Below are positions 27,027 to 34,976 of a stretch of 64,000 bases of DNA, piece after piece (within the stretch, counting starts at the first letter, position 1; the number at the start of each line of letters is the position of its first letter). The notes beneath the pieces are model-generated. The model ran no database searches. It saw only the letters and a program-made list of their open reading frames with translations, and was not told the DNA's origin. A program made the position numbers and the translations under genes. Source of the DNA: Streptomyces sp. ACA25 (lineage in GTDB: Bacteria; Actinomycetota; Actinomycetes; Streptomycetales; Streptomycetaceae); the NCBI RefSeq assembly GCF_028200735.1, contig NZ_JAQKPV010000015.1:62001-126000 (forward strand), in the 5' to 3' direction.

Positions 27027-27233
27027 TCAGCTCTGCTCGTGCAGGCTCATCGGGCCGTAGATCACGGTGCCGTCCTGTACCAGGGTGACCTGGTCGATGC
27101 CTTCCTCCACCAGCTCCTTCCACACCTCGCCGACCCAGGTCTCGGCGTCGCCCTGGGTGCCGAACTCACCCGGGGGCGTGGCCGGCTCGGTGACCGAGCC
27201 GTCCGCCTTCTCGAACCGCCACTCCCATGCCAT
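27027..27233 (-). CDS. Small acidic hypothetical protein, 68 aa
   Basis: The protein is short and acidic with a Trp-rich start MAWEWRFEKADG. A central helical stretch (AETWVGEVWKELVEEGIDQVTLV) leads to a beta hairpin-like end DGTVIYGPMSLHEQ. A Shine-Dalgarno TAGGAGG lies just before the ATG. No family function was recognised, though similar small proteins are widespread in Streptomyces. It overlaps nothing and ends just before the protease terminator hairpin. Divergent neighbour: the cobU fusion. Function is unknown. Confidence 0.72.
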   Translation of the reverse strand: MAWEWRFEKADGSVTEPATPPGEFGTQGDAETWVGEVWKELVEEGIDQVTLVQDGTVIYGPMSLHEQS

Positions 27234-27315
27234 GTCAGCCTCCTACAAGATCGCCGGTACTCCCGCAGAGTAGCCCCCCGCGCGCCGGCTGCCCCGGGGA
27301 AGAGAGGATCAGGGG

Positions 27316-28518
27316 GTGGATGTCACCCTGCTCGGTACCGGCGCCCCAACCGGGCTGCCGAGACCCGGCTGCCCGTGTGCGGCCTGCGCCCGTGCGCTGG
27401 GCGGGCAGGCCCGCACCGCCACGGCGGTCCTGCTGGACGGGGTTCTGCTCCTCGACCTCACCCCGGGCGCAGCGATGTCCGCCGCCCGGGCCGGCCAGTC
27501 CCTCCAGGGGGTGCGGCAGGTGCTGCTCACCCATCCGCACGACGGACCGCCGAGGGAGATCCCGGCCGGGTTGCCCGCTCCGGTCCGGATGCCGGACGGC
27601 CGGGACATCACCCTGATCACCGGGCACCGGGTGCGGGCGGTGGCACTGGACTCCCCCGGTACGGGCTACGACGTGACCGGCCCGGACGGCGGGCGGCTGC
27701 TGTATCTGCCGCCCGGCGGGGCCCCGGCCGGGGTGCCCGAGAGCGGCCGGGCGTACGACCTGTGCCTGCTCGACGTGATCGGGCGGCCCGACGCCCTGGC
27801 CCGGCTCCGCGCGGCGGGAGCGGTGGGGTGGTCGACCGATGTGGTCGCCGTCCATCTGGACCATGACGTGCCGCCGGGCGCGGAGCTGCACCGGCGGCTG
27901 GGGGCGGCCGGTGCCCGGGCCGAACCGGACGGCGTCACCCTGGTGCTCGGCGCTCTGCCGGACGTCCCTGAACTGCCGCGGCGCACCCTGGTGCTCGGGG
28001 GCGCCCGCTCGGGGAAGTCGCTGGAGGCCGAACGCCGGCTGGCGGCCTTTCCCGGTGTCCTGTACGTGGCAACGGGCGGCCGGCGCGACGGTGACCCGGA
28101 GTGGGCGGCCCGGGTCGGGATCCACCGGGAGCGGCGGCCGGCCGGCTGGCGGACGGTCGAGACCTGCGACCTGGAGCCGCTGCTCGCCGAGGACGACGGT
28201 CCGCCCCTGCTCATCGACTGCCTGTCGCTGTGGCTGACCGACGCGATGGACACCGTCGGCGCCTGGGACGACGCAGCCTGGTACGGGGGCGGTGACGGGG
28301 CGCTGGCCGACCGGATCAGCGGCCTGGCCGAGGCGCTGCGGGAGACCGGGCGCACGGTGGTGGCGGTCAGCAACGAGGTGGGTTCCGGGATCGTCCCGGA
28401 GACCGCTTCCGGCCGCCGCTTCCGCGATGAGCTGGGCCGGCTCAACGCCGCGGTGGCCGCGGAGTGCGAGACCGTGCTGCTGGTCGTCGCGGGCACCGTC
28501 CTGCCGCTGCGCGGCTGA
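27316..28518 (+). CDS. cobU: Cobinamide kinase/GTP:cobinamide-P guanylyltransferase fused to an N-terminal MBL-like domain
   Basis: The C-terminal half (about residues 215-400) is a CobU/CobP enzyme. It has the P-loop RTLVLGGARSGKSLEAER, the strand VLYVATGGRRDGD, the guanylylation-loop residues IHRERRP and a late NEVGSGIVPE motif. It would phosphorylate adenosylcobinamide and add GMP, an early step of nucleotide-loop assembly. The first 210 residues resemble a metallo-beta-lactamase-like fold (LLGTGAPTGLPRPGCPCAAC and LLTHPHDGPP). The classic HxHxDH metal motif is degenerate there, so that part may be structural. The GTG at 27316 begins the first strand. It leads the cobU-cobT-cobS group. Confidence 0.93.
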   Translation: MDVTLLGTGAPTGLPRPGCPCAACARALGGQARTATAVLLDGVLLLDLTPGAAMSAARAGQSLQGVRQVLLTHPHDGPPREIPAGLPAPVRMPDGRDITLITGHRVRAVALDSPGTGYDVTGPDGGRLLYLPPGGAPAGVPESGRAYDLCLLDVIGRPDALARLRAAGAVGWSTDVVAVHLDHDVPPGAELHRRLGAAGARAEPDGVTLVLGALPDVPELPRRTLVLGGARSGKSLEAERRLAAFPGVLYVATGGRRDGDPEWAARVGIHRERRPAGWRTVETCDLEPLLAEDDGPPLLIDCLSLWLTDAMDTVGAWDDAAWYGGGDGALADRISGLAEALRETGRTVVAVSNEVGSGIVPETASGRRFRDELGRLNAAVAAECETVLLVVAGTVLPLRG

Positions 28519-28663
28519 CCGGGTGGCGGGCAGCTCACGGCGGGGGCACCGTCCGGCCGCCGCCGGGCCGACGCCGCCCCGCCGTGCCCGATCCGCAGCC
28601 GGGACGGGGCCGGCCGTGACGGGTGACCAGAGGGCGCCCCTGCGGCGACGGTAGCCTCTGGGC

Positions 28664-29800
28664 ATGAGTGACGGCAGCCTGAAACTCGACGACTTCGGCG
28701 ACCTCATCGAGCGTCCCAGCGCCCGGATCCGGCGGAGCGTCCAGAAGCGGAGGGCGAGCACCGGCCTCCCGCACCTCGCCCTCGGCAGACTCGACGAGCT
28801 CGGCAGCTGGCTGGCCGCCGCCCAGGGGCAGGTGCCGGTGACCCCGGTGCGGCAGCCCCGGGCCGTGCTGTTCGCCGGTGATCACGGGATCGCCGGGGCC
28901 GGGGTGTCGGCCCGCCCGGCGGGGGGCGCGCACGCGCTGGTCCGCGCCGTGCTCGACGGCGGCAGCCCGGCCGCCGTGCTGGCGCGGCACAACGGCGTCC
29001 CCGTGCGGGTCGTCGACATCTCACTCGACTGTCCCCCGGAGGATCTGCCGGAGGACGTCACCCGGTACCGGGTGCGCCGCGGCTCCGGACGGCTCGACGC
29101 GGAGGACGCGCTGAGCCGCGAGGAGGCCGAGCGGGCCTTCCGCACCGGTATGGCGGTCGCCGACGAGGAGGCCGACTCGGGTACCGACCTGCTGGTGCTG
29201 GGCGACCTGTCGGTGGGCGGCACCACCGCGGCCGGGGTGCTGATCGCCGCCCTGTGCGGCACCGACGCCTCCGTCGTCACCGGGCGGGGCGGTCTGCGGA
29301 TCGACGACGTGACCTGGATGCGCAAGTGCGCGGCTGTCCGGGACGGTCTGCGGCGGGCCCGCCCGGTGCTCGGCGACCAGCTGCAACTGCTCGCCACGGT
29401 CGGCGGGGCGGATCTCGCGGCGATGACGGGCTTCCTGCTGCAGGCCGCGGTCCGCCGTACCCCGGTGGTCCTGGACGGGGTCGTGTCGGCGGCCTGTGCC
29501 CTCGTCGGGCAGCGGATCGCCTTCCGGGCCCCGGACTGGTGGCTGGCCGGGCAGGCCAGCGGTGAGCCCGGCCAGGCCAAGGCACTGGACCGGATGTCCC
29601 TGGAGCCGCTGCTCGACCACGGAGTGACGGTCGGGGAGGGCGCCGGCGCGCTGCTGGCACTGCCCCTGGTGCGGGCAGCCGCCGCCCTGGCGGCAGAGCT
29701 CCCCGAGCTCCCCGGACCGGCCGAGCCCGCCGGCGAGGCCGCCCAGGAGAACCCGGCAGCCGGGCCGGTCGCCGGCGAGGCCGTCCAGGAAGCCACCTGA
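28664..29800 (+). CDS. cobT: Nicotinate-nucleotide:dimethylbenzimidazole phosphoribosyltransferase
   Basis: CobT makes alpha-ribazole phosphate, the lower-ligand precursor of cobalamin. The 378-residue protein has conserved blocks: FAGDHGIAGAGVSARP near residue 67, DLLVLGDLSVGGTTAAGVLIAAL near 177 and the late VTVGEGAGALLALPLVRAAAALAAELPEL segment with the catalytic Glu. A 40-residue Glu/Pro/Ala-rich tail is extra to the usual end. The ATG is 6 bases after TAGCCT with no Shine-Dalgarno, so a leaderless message is likely. It follows cobU by 145 bases. Confidence 0.95.
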   Translation: MSDGSLKLDDFGDLIERPSARIRRSVQKRRASTGLPHLALGRLDELGSWLAAAQGQVPVTPVRQPRAVLFAGDHGIAGAGVSARPAGGAHALVRAVLDGGSPAAVLARHNGVPVRVVDISLDCPPEDLPEDVTRYRVRRGSGRLDAEDALSREEAERAFRTGMAVADEEADSGTDLLVLGDLSVGGTTAAGVLIAALCGTDASVVTGRGGLRIDDVTWMRKCAAVRDGLRRARPVLGDQLQLLATVGGADLAAMTGFLLQAAVRRTPVVLDGVVSAACALVGQRIAFRAPDWWLAGQASGEPGQAKALDRMSLEPLLDHGVTVGEGAGALLALPLVRAAAALAAELPELPGPAEPAGEAAQENPAAGPVAGEAVQEAT

Positions 29801-29816
29801 CGCCCCACGGGTGTGT

Positions 29817-30554
29817 CTACGGCCCCTTGATGCCGCCGAGCGCGTCCTCGACGCGGCGCTGCCAGGGGCCCCAGCGGATGTCGTGCCGGCGGGCCCGCTT
29901 CTCGGCGCGCGCCCGGGCCCGGGGCCTGCGGTGGTAGAAACGCCGGTCCCACCACGAGCCGGGGCGGGCCAGCCGGAGCGCGGCCGTCAGCGCGACGAAC
30001 GGCATGAGCGCGCCGAACACCGCCATCCGCGGCTTGTCCTTGGCCAGTGCGACGATCGCGAAGAGGAAGTGCGAGGCCACGGTGGCCGACAGCAGCGCAC
30101 GGTTCTGCCGCTCCTCCTCGGAGAGCGTGTCGACGCCCAGCGGGGTGAAGCCCGCGAGCACCATCCCCACCAGGGCGGCCGTCAGCACCACCAGCTCGAC
30201 GCTCCGGCGGCCCTGGTCGGACCAGTAGACGTCGCTGAGATACAGGATGAGCGCGAACTCGTCCAGAACCAGGCCGGCCCCCACCCCGAAGACCAGGGCC
30301 GCCATGCCGGCGGCCCAGCCGGACCGGCCGGTGGCCACCGCGCCGAAGCCGCCGGCCACCATGAGCACCAGCCCGGGGACGGCGTGGTGGATGTGCACAC
30401 CGCCCGAGGACACGTCACGGAACGGGCCGCGGCCGGCCCGGATCGACCGGGTGATCCCGCGGGTGACCACGAAGGTCAGCACGAAGGCGAGCAGCGCCAC
30501 CAGCAGCGGCAGTTTGCCCGCTTCCACGATGCCGCGATCCCACCAGTGCTCCAT
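29817..30554 (-). CDS. Conserved integral membrane protein, 245 aa
   Basis: Six or seven hydrophobic segments are visible, followed by a basic C-terminal tail of about 45 residues (RRPRARARAEKRARRHD). A histidine-rich GGVHIHHAVPGLVLM stretch near residue 55 and the loop FTPLGVDTLSEEERQNRALL are the most distinctive features. No transporter signature was recognised. The gene lies antisense between cobT and cobS, with only 33 bases between its start and that of cobS, so their promoters overlap. Function is unknown; position near cobalamin genes does not establish a role in cobalamin. Confidence 0.8.
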   Translation of the reverse strand: MEHWWDRGIVEAGKLPLLVALLAFVLTFVVTRGITRSIRAGRGPFRDVSSGGVHIHHAVPGLVLMVAGGFGAVATGRSGWAAGMAALVFGVGAGLVLDEFALILYLSDVYWSDQGRRSVELVVLTAALVGMVLAGFTPLGVDTLSEEERQNRALLSATVASHFLFAIVALAKDKPRMAVFGALMPFVALTAALRLARPGSWWDRRFYHRRPRARARAEKRARRHDIRWGPWQRRVEDALGGIKGP

Positions 30555-30569
30555 GACCGCCCAGGGTGG

Positions 30570-30579
30570 ACGCTAACCT
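30570..30579. promoter_or_regulatory. Overlapping divergent -10 elements, cobS and membrane protein
   Basis: TAACCT at 30574-30579 is a -10 candidate for cobS, with its ATG 8 bases further on (leaderless). The overlapping TAGCGT, read on the minus strand from 30575 to 30570, is a -10 candidate for the divergent membrane protein. Both candidates share two bases. Confidence 0.35.
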
Positions 30580-30587
30580 GCACGGCG

Positions 30588-31442
30588 ATGAACGACACGC
30601 CGCCGCCTTCCTCCACCGGCCCCGCTCCTGTCACCCGGACGGCCGCGGTGGCCGACGGGCTGCGCTTCGCGTTCGGCACGCTCACCGTGCTGCCGGTGCG
30701 GGTCCGCCGCTGGGACCGGACGACGGCGCGGGCCGGAATGCTGTGTGCGCCGCTGGCCGGGCTGGTGGTCGGGCTGGGTGCGGCGGCGGGCGGCTGCCTG
30801 CTCCTGGCACTGGGCTCGGGCCCGCTGCTGGCGGCCGTGGCCACCGCCGCGGTACCGGCCGCGCTGACCCGTGGGCTGCACTGGGACGGCCTGGCGGACG
30901 TGGCGGACGGCCTGGGCAGCGGGAAGCCCGCCGACGCGGCGCTGCGGATCATGAAGCAGTCCGACATCGGGCCGTTCGGTGTGCTGACCCTGGTGTTCGT
31001 ACTGCTGGCCCAGGTGGCGGCCCTGCACGGGCTGTACACCCACGGCTGGGCACATGGTGCGGCCGGCGCCGTGGTGGCGGGGCTGGCCGCGCGGACCGCG
31101 CTCACCCGGTCCTGCCGGCGGGGGATCCCGGCCGCCCGGCGGGACGGGCTCGGCGCGGTGGTGGCACAGACCGTGCCGGGGGGCGCGGCAGTCGCGGTGA
31201 CGGCCGCCGCGGTGACGGCCGGTGCCGGGGTGGCCGTCCTGGGCGGCGGTCCGGCCCTTCCGGGGGCGGCGTCCGCCGCGGTGCTCGGCGGCGTGACGGT
31301 AGTGGCGGCGCTCGGCGCCGCCGAGTTGCTGCTGCGGCACTGCCGCCGCCGGTTCGGCGGCGTGACCGGGGACGTCCTCGGTGCGGTGGCCGAGACCGCG
31401 GGCACCGTCGCCCTGCTGGTGCTGACGCTGGGTGCGCACTGA
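30588..31442 (+). CDS. cobS: Adenosylcobinamide-GDP ribazoletransferase (cobalamin synthase)
   Basis: CobS joins GDP-cobinamide to alpha-ribazole, the last step of cobalamin assembly, in the membrane. This 284-residue protein has about six hydrophobic helices. The conserved stretch TRGLHWDGLADVADGLGSG (about residues 83-101) is followed by LRIMKQSDIGPFGVLTLVF, both CobS hallmarks (Mg/nucleotide binding). The ATG at 30588 was preferred to frames extending left because the sequence before it overlaps the divergent gene. There is no Shine-Dalgarno. It shares the pathway with cobU and cobT upstream. Confidence 0.95.
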   Translation: MNDTPPPSSTGPAPVTRTAAVADGLRFAFGTLTVLPVRVRRWDRTTARAGMLCAPLAGLVVGLGAAAGGCLLLALGSGPLLAAVATAAVPAALTRGLHWDGLADVADGLGSGKPADAALRIMKQSDIGPFGVLTLVFVLLAQVAALHGLYTHGWAHGAAGAVVAGLAARTALTRSCRRGIPAARRDGLGAVVAQTVPGGAAVAVTAAAVTAGAGVAVLGGGPALPGAASAAVLGGVTVVAALGAAELLLRHCRRRFGGVTGDVLGAVAETAGTVALLVLTLGAH

Positions 31443-31650
31443 GCGCCGCGGACCGGAACGGCGGAGCCCTGCGCGTCTCCCGGGGCGAGCGCGGATCGCG
31501 CTGCGAGGCGGCACGACGCGGGCGCGGGCCGAGCACGACCTGCTCCCGCTCCCGGGGGTGACCGGGCGTAGGGTCGAAGATCCCGGGCGCGGCCCGGTCA
31601 TCCCGTGGCCGCGGACAATCACCCCACGACGGAACAGGACCTCCATCACC

Positions 31651-33222
31651 GTGACTGCACTGACCCTGAGCAACACCTCCGCCGCAGCGGTACGCGCGGA
31701 CGCCGTGATCATCGGCATCGCCAAGGGCGAGGCCGGGCCGCTGCTCGCCCCCGGCTCCGAGGCCGCGACCGCTGTTGATTCGGCCTACGGCGGCAGGCTG
31801 GCCGCCACGCTCGGCATCCTGGGTGCGAAGGGCGGTGAGGACGAGGTCACGAAGCTTCCCGCGCCGGAGGGCCTGAAGACGCCGCTGGTTCTCGCCGTCG
31901 GTCTCGGCGCCGCTCCGGCGGAGGGGGCGGGCTGGCAGGCGGAGACGCTGCGCAGGGCGGCCGGTGCGGCTGCCCGGGCGCTGGCCGGCACCGGGCACGG
32001 TGCGTTCGCGCTGCCCGCCGACGACGAGGCGGGAGTGGCCGCGGTCGCCGAGGGTGCGCTGCTGGGTGCCTACGCCTTCACCTCCTTCCGCGGCGGCAAC
32101 GGCGGGACGGGCAAGGGCCGGAAGGCGAAGAAGGACGACAGGGACGTCAAGGACCCGAGTGCCCCGCTGGCGCAGGTCACGGTCCTGACCCCGGAGGCGG
32201 GGAACAAGGCGTACAAGGCCGCCGCCGAGCGCGCGTCGGTGCTGGCCGAGGAGGTGGCCCGGGCCCGTGACCTGGTGAACACCCCGCCGAACGCGCTGAA
32301 TCCCGCCGCCTTCGCCACGGCCGCCCAGGGCGCCGCGAAGGAGCACGGGCTGAAGATCGAGGTGCTCGACGAGCAGGCGCTGGCCAAGGGTGGCTACGGC
32401 GGCATCCTCGGCGTCGGACAGGGCTCCGAAAGCCCGCCCCGGCTGGTGCGGCTGACGTACCGGCACGCGAAGGCGAAGACCTCGCTGGCCCTGGTGGGCA
32501 AGGGCATCACCTACGACTCGGGGGGCATCTCGCTGAAGCCGGCCGGCAGCAACGAGACGATGAAGTGCGACATGAGCGGGGCTGCCGCGGTGTTCGCCGC
32601 CGTGGTCGCGGCCGCCCGGCTCGGCCTGCGGGTCAATGTGACCGGCTGGCTGGCCCTGGCCGAGAACATGCCGTCGGGTTCCGCCGCTCGTCCCGGTGAC
32701 GTGCTGACCATGTACAGCGGCAAGACCGTCGAGGTGCTGAACACCGACGCGGAGGGCCGGCTCGTCATGGCCGACGCGCTCACCCGCGCCTGTGAGGAGT
32801 CCCCGGACGCGCTGGTGGACGTGGCGACCCTGACCGGCGCGATGGTCGTGGCCCTGGGTAAGCGCACCTTCGGGGTGATGGCCAACGAGGACGCGTTCCG
32901 CGCGCTGGTGCACGAGACCGCGGAGCAGGCCGGCGAGGCGTCCTGGCAGCTGCCGCTCCCCGCCGACCTGCTGGAGGGCATCAAGTCGCCGATCGCCGAC
33001 CTCGCCAACGTGGGTGACCGGATGGGCGGCGGGCTGAGCGCCGGGCTGTTCCTGCAGGAGTTCGTCGCCGAGGGCACGCCCTGGGCTCACGTGGACATTG
33101 CCGGTCCCGCGTTCAACGACGGCTCGCCGTTCGGCTACACCCCGAAGGGCGGCACCGGATCGGCGGTGCGCACGCTGGTCCGGCTGGCGGAGCGCGCCGC
33201 GGACGGTGAGCTGAGCCGGTAG
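31651..33222 (+). CDS. pepA: Leucyl aminopeptidase (M17)
   Basis: This cytosolic di-zinc aminopeptidase removes N-terminal residues from peptides. The 523-residue protein has the N-terminal alpha/beta domain (1-180) and the catalytic domain with VGKGITYDSGGISLKP. The signature NTDAEGRLVMADAL holds the metal ligands. The AYKAAAERASVLAEEVARARDLVNTPPN stretch is also typical. The GTG at 31651 was chosen because AGGA lies 12-15 bases before it and the first strand begins here. It sits between cobS and lpdA, with its own transcript likely. Confidence 0.96.
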   Translation: MTALTLSNTSAAAVRADAVIIGIAKGEAGPLLAPGSEAATAVDSAYGGRLAATLGILGAKGGEDEVTKLPAPEGLKTPLVLAVGLGAAPAEGAGWQAETLRRAAGAAARALAGTGHGAFALPADDEAGVAAVAEGALLGAYAFTSFRGGNGGTGKGRKAKKDDRDVKDPSAPLAQVTVLTPEAGNKAYKAAAERASVLAEEVARARDLVNTPPNALNPAAFATAAQGAAKEHGLKIEVLDEQALAKGGYGGILGVGQGSESPPRLVRLTYRHAKAKTSLALVGKGITYDSGGISLKPAGSNETMKCDMSGAAAVFAAVVAAARLGLRVNVTGWLALAENMPSGSAARPGDVLTMYSGKTVEVLNTDAEGRLVMADALTRACEESPDALVDVATLTGAMVVALGKRTFGVMANEDAFRALVHETAEQAGEASWQLPLPADLLEGIKSPIADLANVGDRMGGGLSAGLFLQEFVAEGTPWAHVDIAGPAFNDGSPFGYTPKGGTGSAVRTLVRLAERAADGELSR

Positions 33223-33529
33223 TACCCGCAGGAGTGAGGACGGCCTCGTTCGCGAGGAGCGATCGGGGCCGTACCGGCGGGTAATCCGCCCCCCTCCGCC
33301 CGAAAAGTCCGATATCAACTGTTTTGATAGCGCTCCTGTGGTGGCCCGGCGTCCCATCGGCGCCCGACAAGTGCGAGGATGTTGTTCCGGCGAGGCTTTG
33401 CTGCAGGACAGGCAATCCGGCTCATCCACAGAGCGAGCCATGACAAGCCGCGCAAGCAGCGGCCAACAGAAGCCGTCGGGAGGTCAGCGCTGATCCGGCC
33501 CGGCGAATCCCATGCATGGAGGACGTGAC
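33223..33529. other. lpdA upstream region with palindrome TATCAA-CTGTT-TTGATA
   Basis: This 307-base gap lies between pepA and lpdA, which read the same way. A 6+6 inverted repeat with a 5-base spacer at 33313-33329 stands out as AT-rich in this genome, and may be an operator or promoter element for lpdA. A weak GGCGG/CCGCC hairpin at 33276-33290 may end pepA transcription. A 17-codon open frame at 33440-33493 has no ribosome site. Confidence 0.4.
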
Positions 33530-34918
33530 GTGGCGAACGACGCCAACACCGTTTTCGACCTAGTGATCCTCGGTGGCGGCAGCGGTGGCTACGCCGCGGC
33601 CCTGCGGGCTTCACAGCTGGGCCTGGACGTTGCCCTGATCGAGAAGGACAAGCTGGGCGGCACCTGCCTGCACTACGGGTGCATCCCCACCAAGGCCCTG
33701 CTGCACGCCGGTGAGCTCGCGGACAACGCCCGCAACGGCGCCGAGTTCGGTGTGAAGAGCACCTTCGAGGGCATCGACATGGCGGGGGTGAACAAGTACA
33801 AGGACGGCATCGTCTCCGGCCTGTACAAGGGTCTCCAGGGCCTGGTCGCCTCCCGCAAGATCACCTACGTGGAGGGTGAGGGCCGGCTGTCCTCCCCCAC
33901 CTCCGTGGACGTCAACGGCCGGCGCTACAACGGCCGGCACGTGCTGCTGGCCACCGGATCGGTACCCAAGTCGCTGCCCGGTCTGGAGATCGACGGCGAC
34001 CGGGTCATCTCCTCCAACCACGCGCTGACCATGGACCGGGTCCCGAAGTCCGTGGTCGTACTGGGCGGCGGGGTGATCGGCTGCGAGTTCGCCTCAGCCT
34101 GGAAGTCCTTCGGCACCGAGGTGACCATCGTCGAAGGTCTCCCCCACCTCGTCCCGGCCGAGGACGAGAACAGCTCCAAACTGCTGGAGCGGGCCTTCCG
34201 CAAGCGCGGCATCAAGTTCTCCCTCGGCTCCTTCTTCAAGGGCGTCGAGTACACCGACAGCGGCGTCAAGGTCAGCCTGGACAACGGCAAGACCTTCGAG
34301 GCCGAGCTGCTGCTCGTGGCCATCGGCCGCGGCCCGGTCTCCCAGGGCCTGGGTTACGAGGAGGCCGGGGTCGAGATGGACCGCGGCTTCGTGCTCGCCG
34401 ATGAGTACTGCCGGACCAACGTGCCGACGATCTCGGCCGTCGGCGACCTCATCCCCACCCTCCAGCTGGCGCACGTCGGCTTCGCGGAGGGCATCCTCGT
34501 CGCGGAGCGGCTCGCCGGGCTGAACCCGGTGCCCATCGACTACAACGGCGTTCCGCGCGTCACCTACAGCCACCCCGAGGTCGCCTCCGTCGGTATCACC
34601 GAGGAGAAGGCCAAGGAGATGTACGGGGCCGACCAGGTCGTCACCCTGAAGTACAACCTCGCCGGCAACGGCAAGAGCAAGATCCTCAAGACCACCGGCG
34701 AGATCAAGCTCGTCCAGGTGCGCGACGGCGCTGTCGTCGGCGTGCACATGGTCGGCGACCGGATGGGGGAGCAGATCGGTGAAGCCCAGCTGATCTACAA
34801 CTGGGAAGCCCTGCCCGCCGAGGTCGCCCAGCTCATCCACGCCCACCCGACGCAGAACGAGGCGCTCGGCGAGGCACACCTGGCGCTGGCCGGGAAGCCG
34901 CTGCACTCCCACGACTGA
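33530..34918 (+). CDS. lpdA: Dihydrolipoyl dehydrogenase (E3)
   Basis: Lpd reoxidises dihydrolipoyl groups of 2-oxoacid dehydrogenase complexes using FAD and NAD+. The 462-residue protein has the FAD motif ILGGGSGGYAAAL, the redox-active disulfide GGTCLHYGCIPTK, the NAD motif VVVLGGGVIGCEFAS and the dimer-interface/base motif LIHAHPTQNEALGEAHLAL with the catalytic His-Glu. The GTG at 33530 follows GGAGG by 7 bases. It is immediately upstream of sucB, which supplies its lipoyl substrate. Confidence 0.97.
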   Translation: MANDANTVFDLVILGGGSGGYAAALRASQLGLDVALIEKDKLGGTCLHYGCIPTKALLHAGELADNARNGAEFGVKSTFEGIDMAGVNKYKDGIVSGLYKGLQGLVASRKITYVEGEGRLSSPTSVDVNGRRYNGRHVLLATGSVPKSLPGLEIDGDRVISSNHALTMDRVPKSVVVLGGGVIGCEFASAWKSFGTEVTIVEGLPHLVPAEDENSSKLLERAFRKRGIKFSLGSFFKGVEYTDSGVKVSLDNGKTFEAELLLVAIGRGPVSQGLGYEEAGVEMDRGFVLADEYCRTNVPTISAVGDLIPTLQLAHVGFAEGILVAERLAGLNPVPIDYNGVPRVTYSHPEVASVGITEEKAKEMYGADQVVTLKYNLAGNGKSKILKTTGEIKLVQVRDGAVVGVHMVGDRMGEQIGEAQLIYNWEALPAEVAQLIHAHPTQNEALGEAHLALAGKPLHSHD

Positions 34919-34976
34919 TCGGACCGCTTGTCCGAGGCGCATCCATTCGCACTTTTCGTAAGGAGCAACAGAAACC

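Noticed and set aside
33440-33493. 17-codon open frame as a possible leader peptide for lpdA
   Set aside because: It has no Shine-Dalgarno, no characteristic residue run and no attenuator-like hairpin after it.
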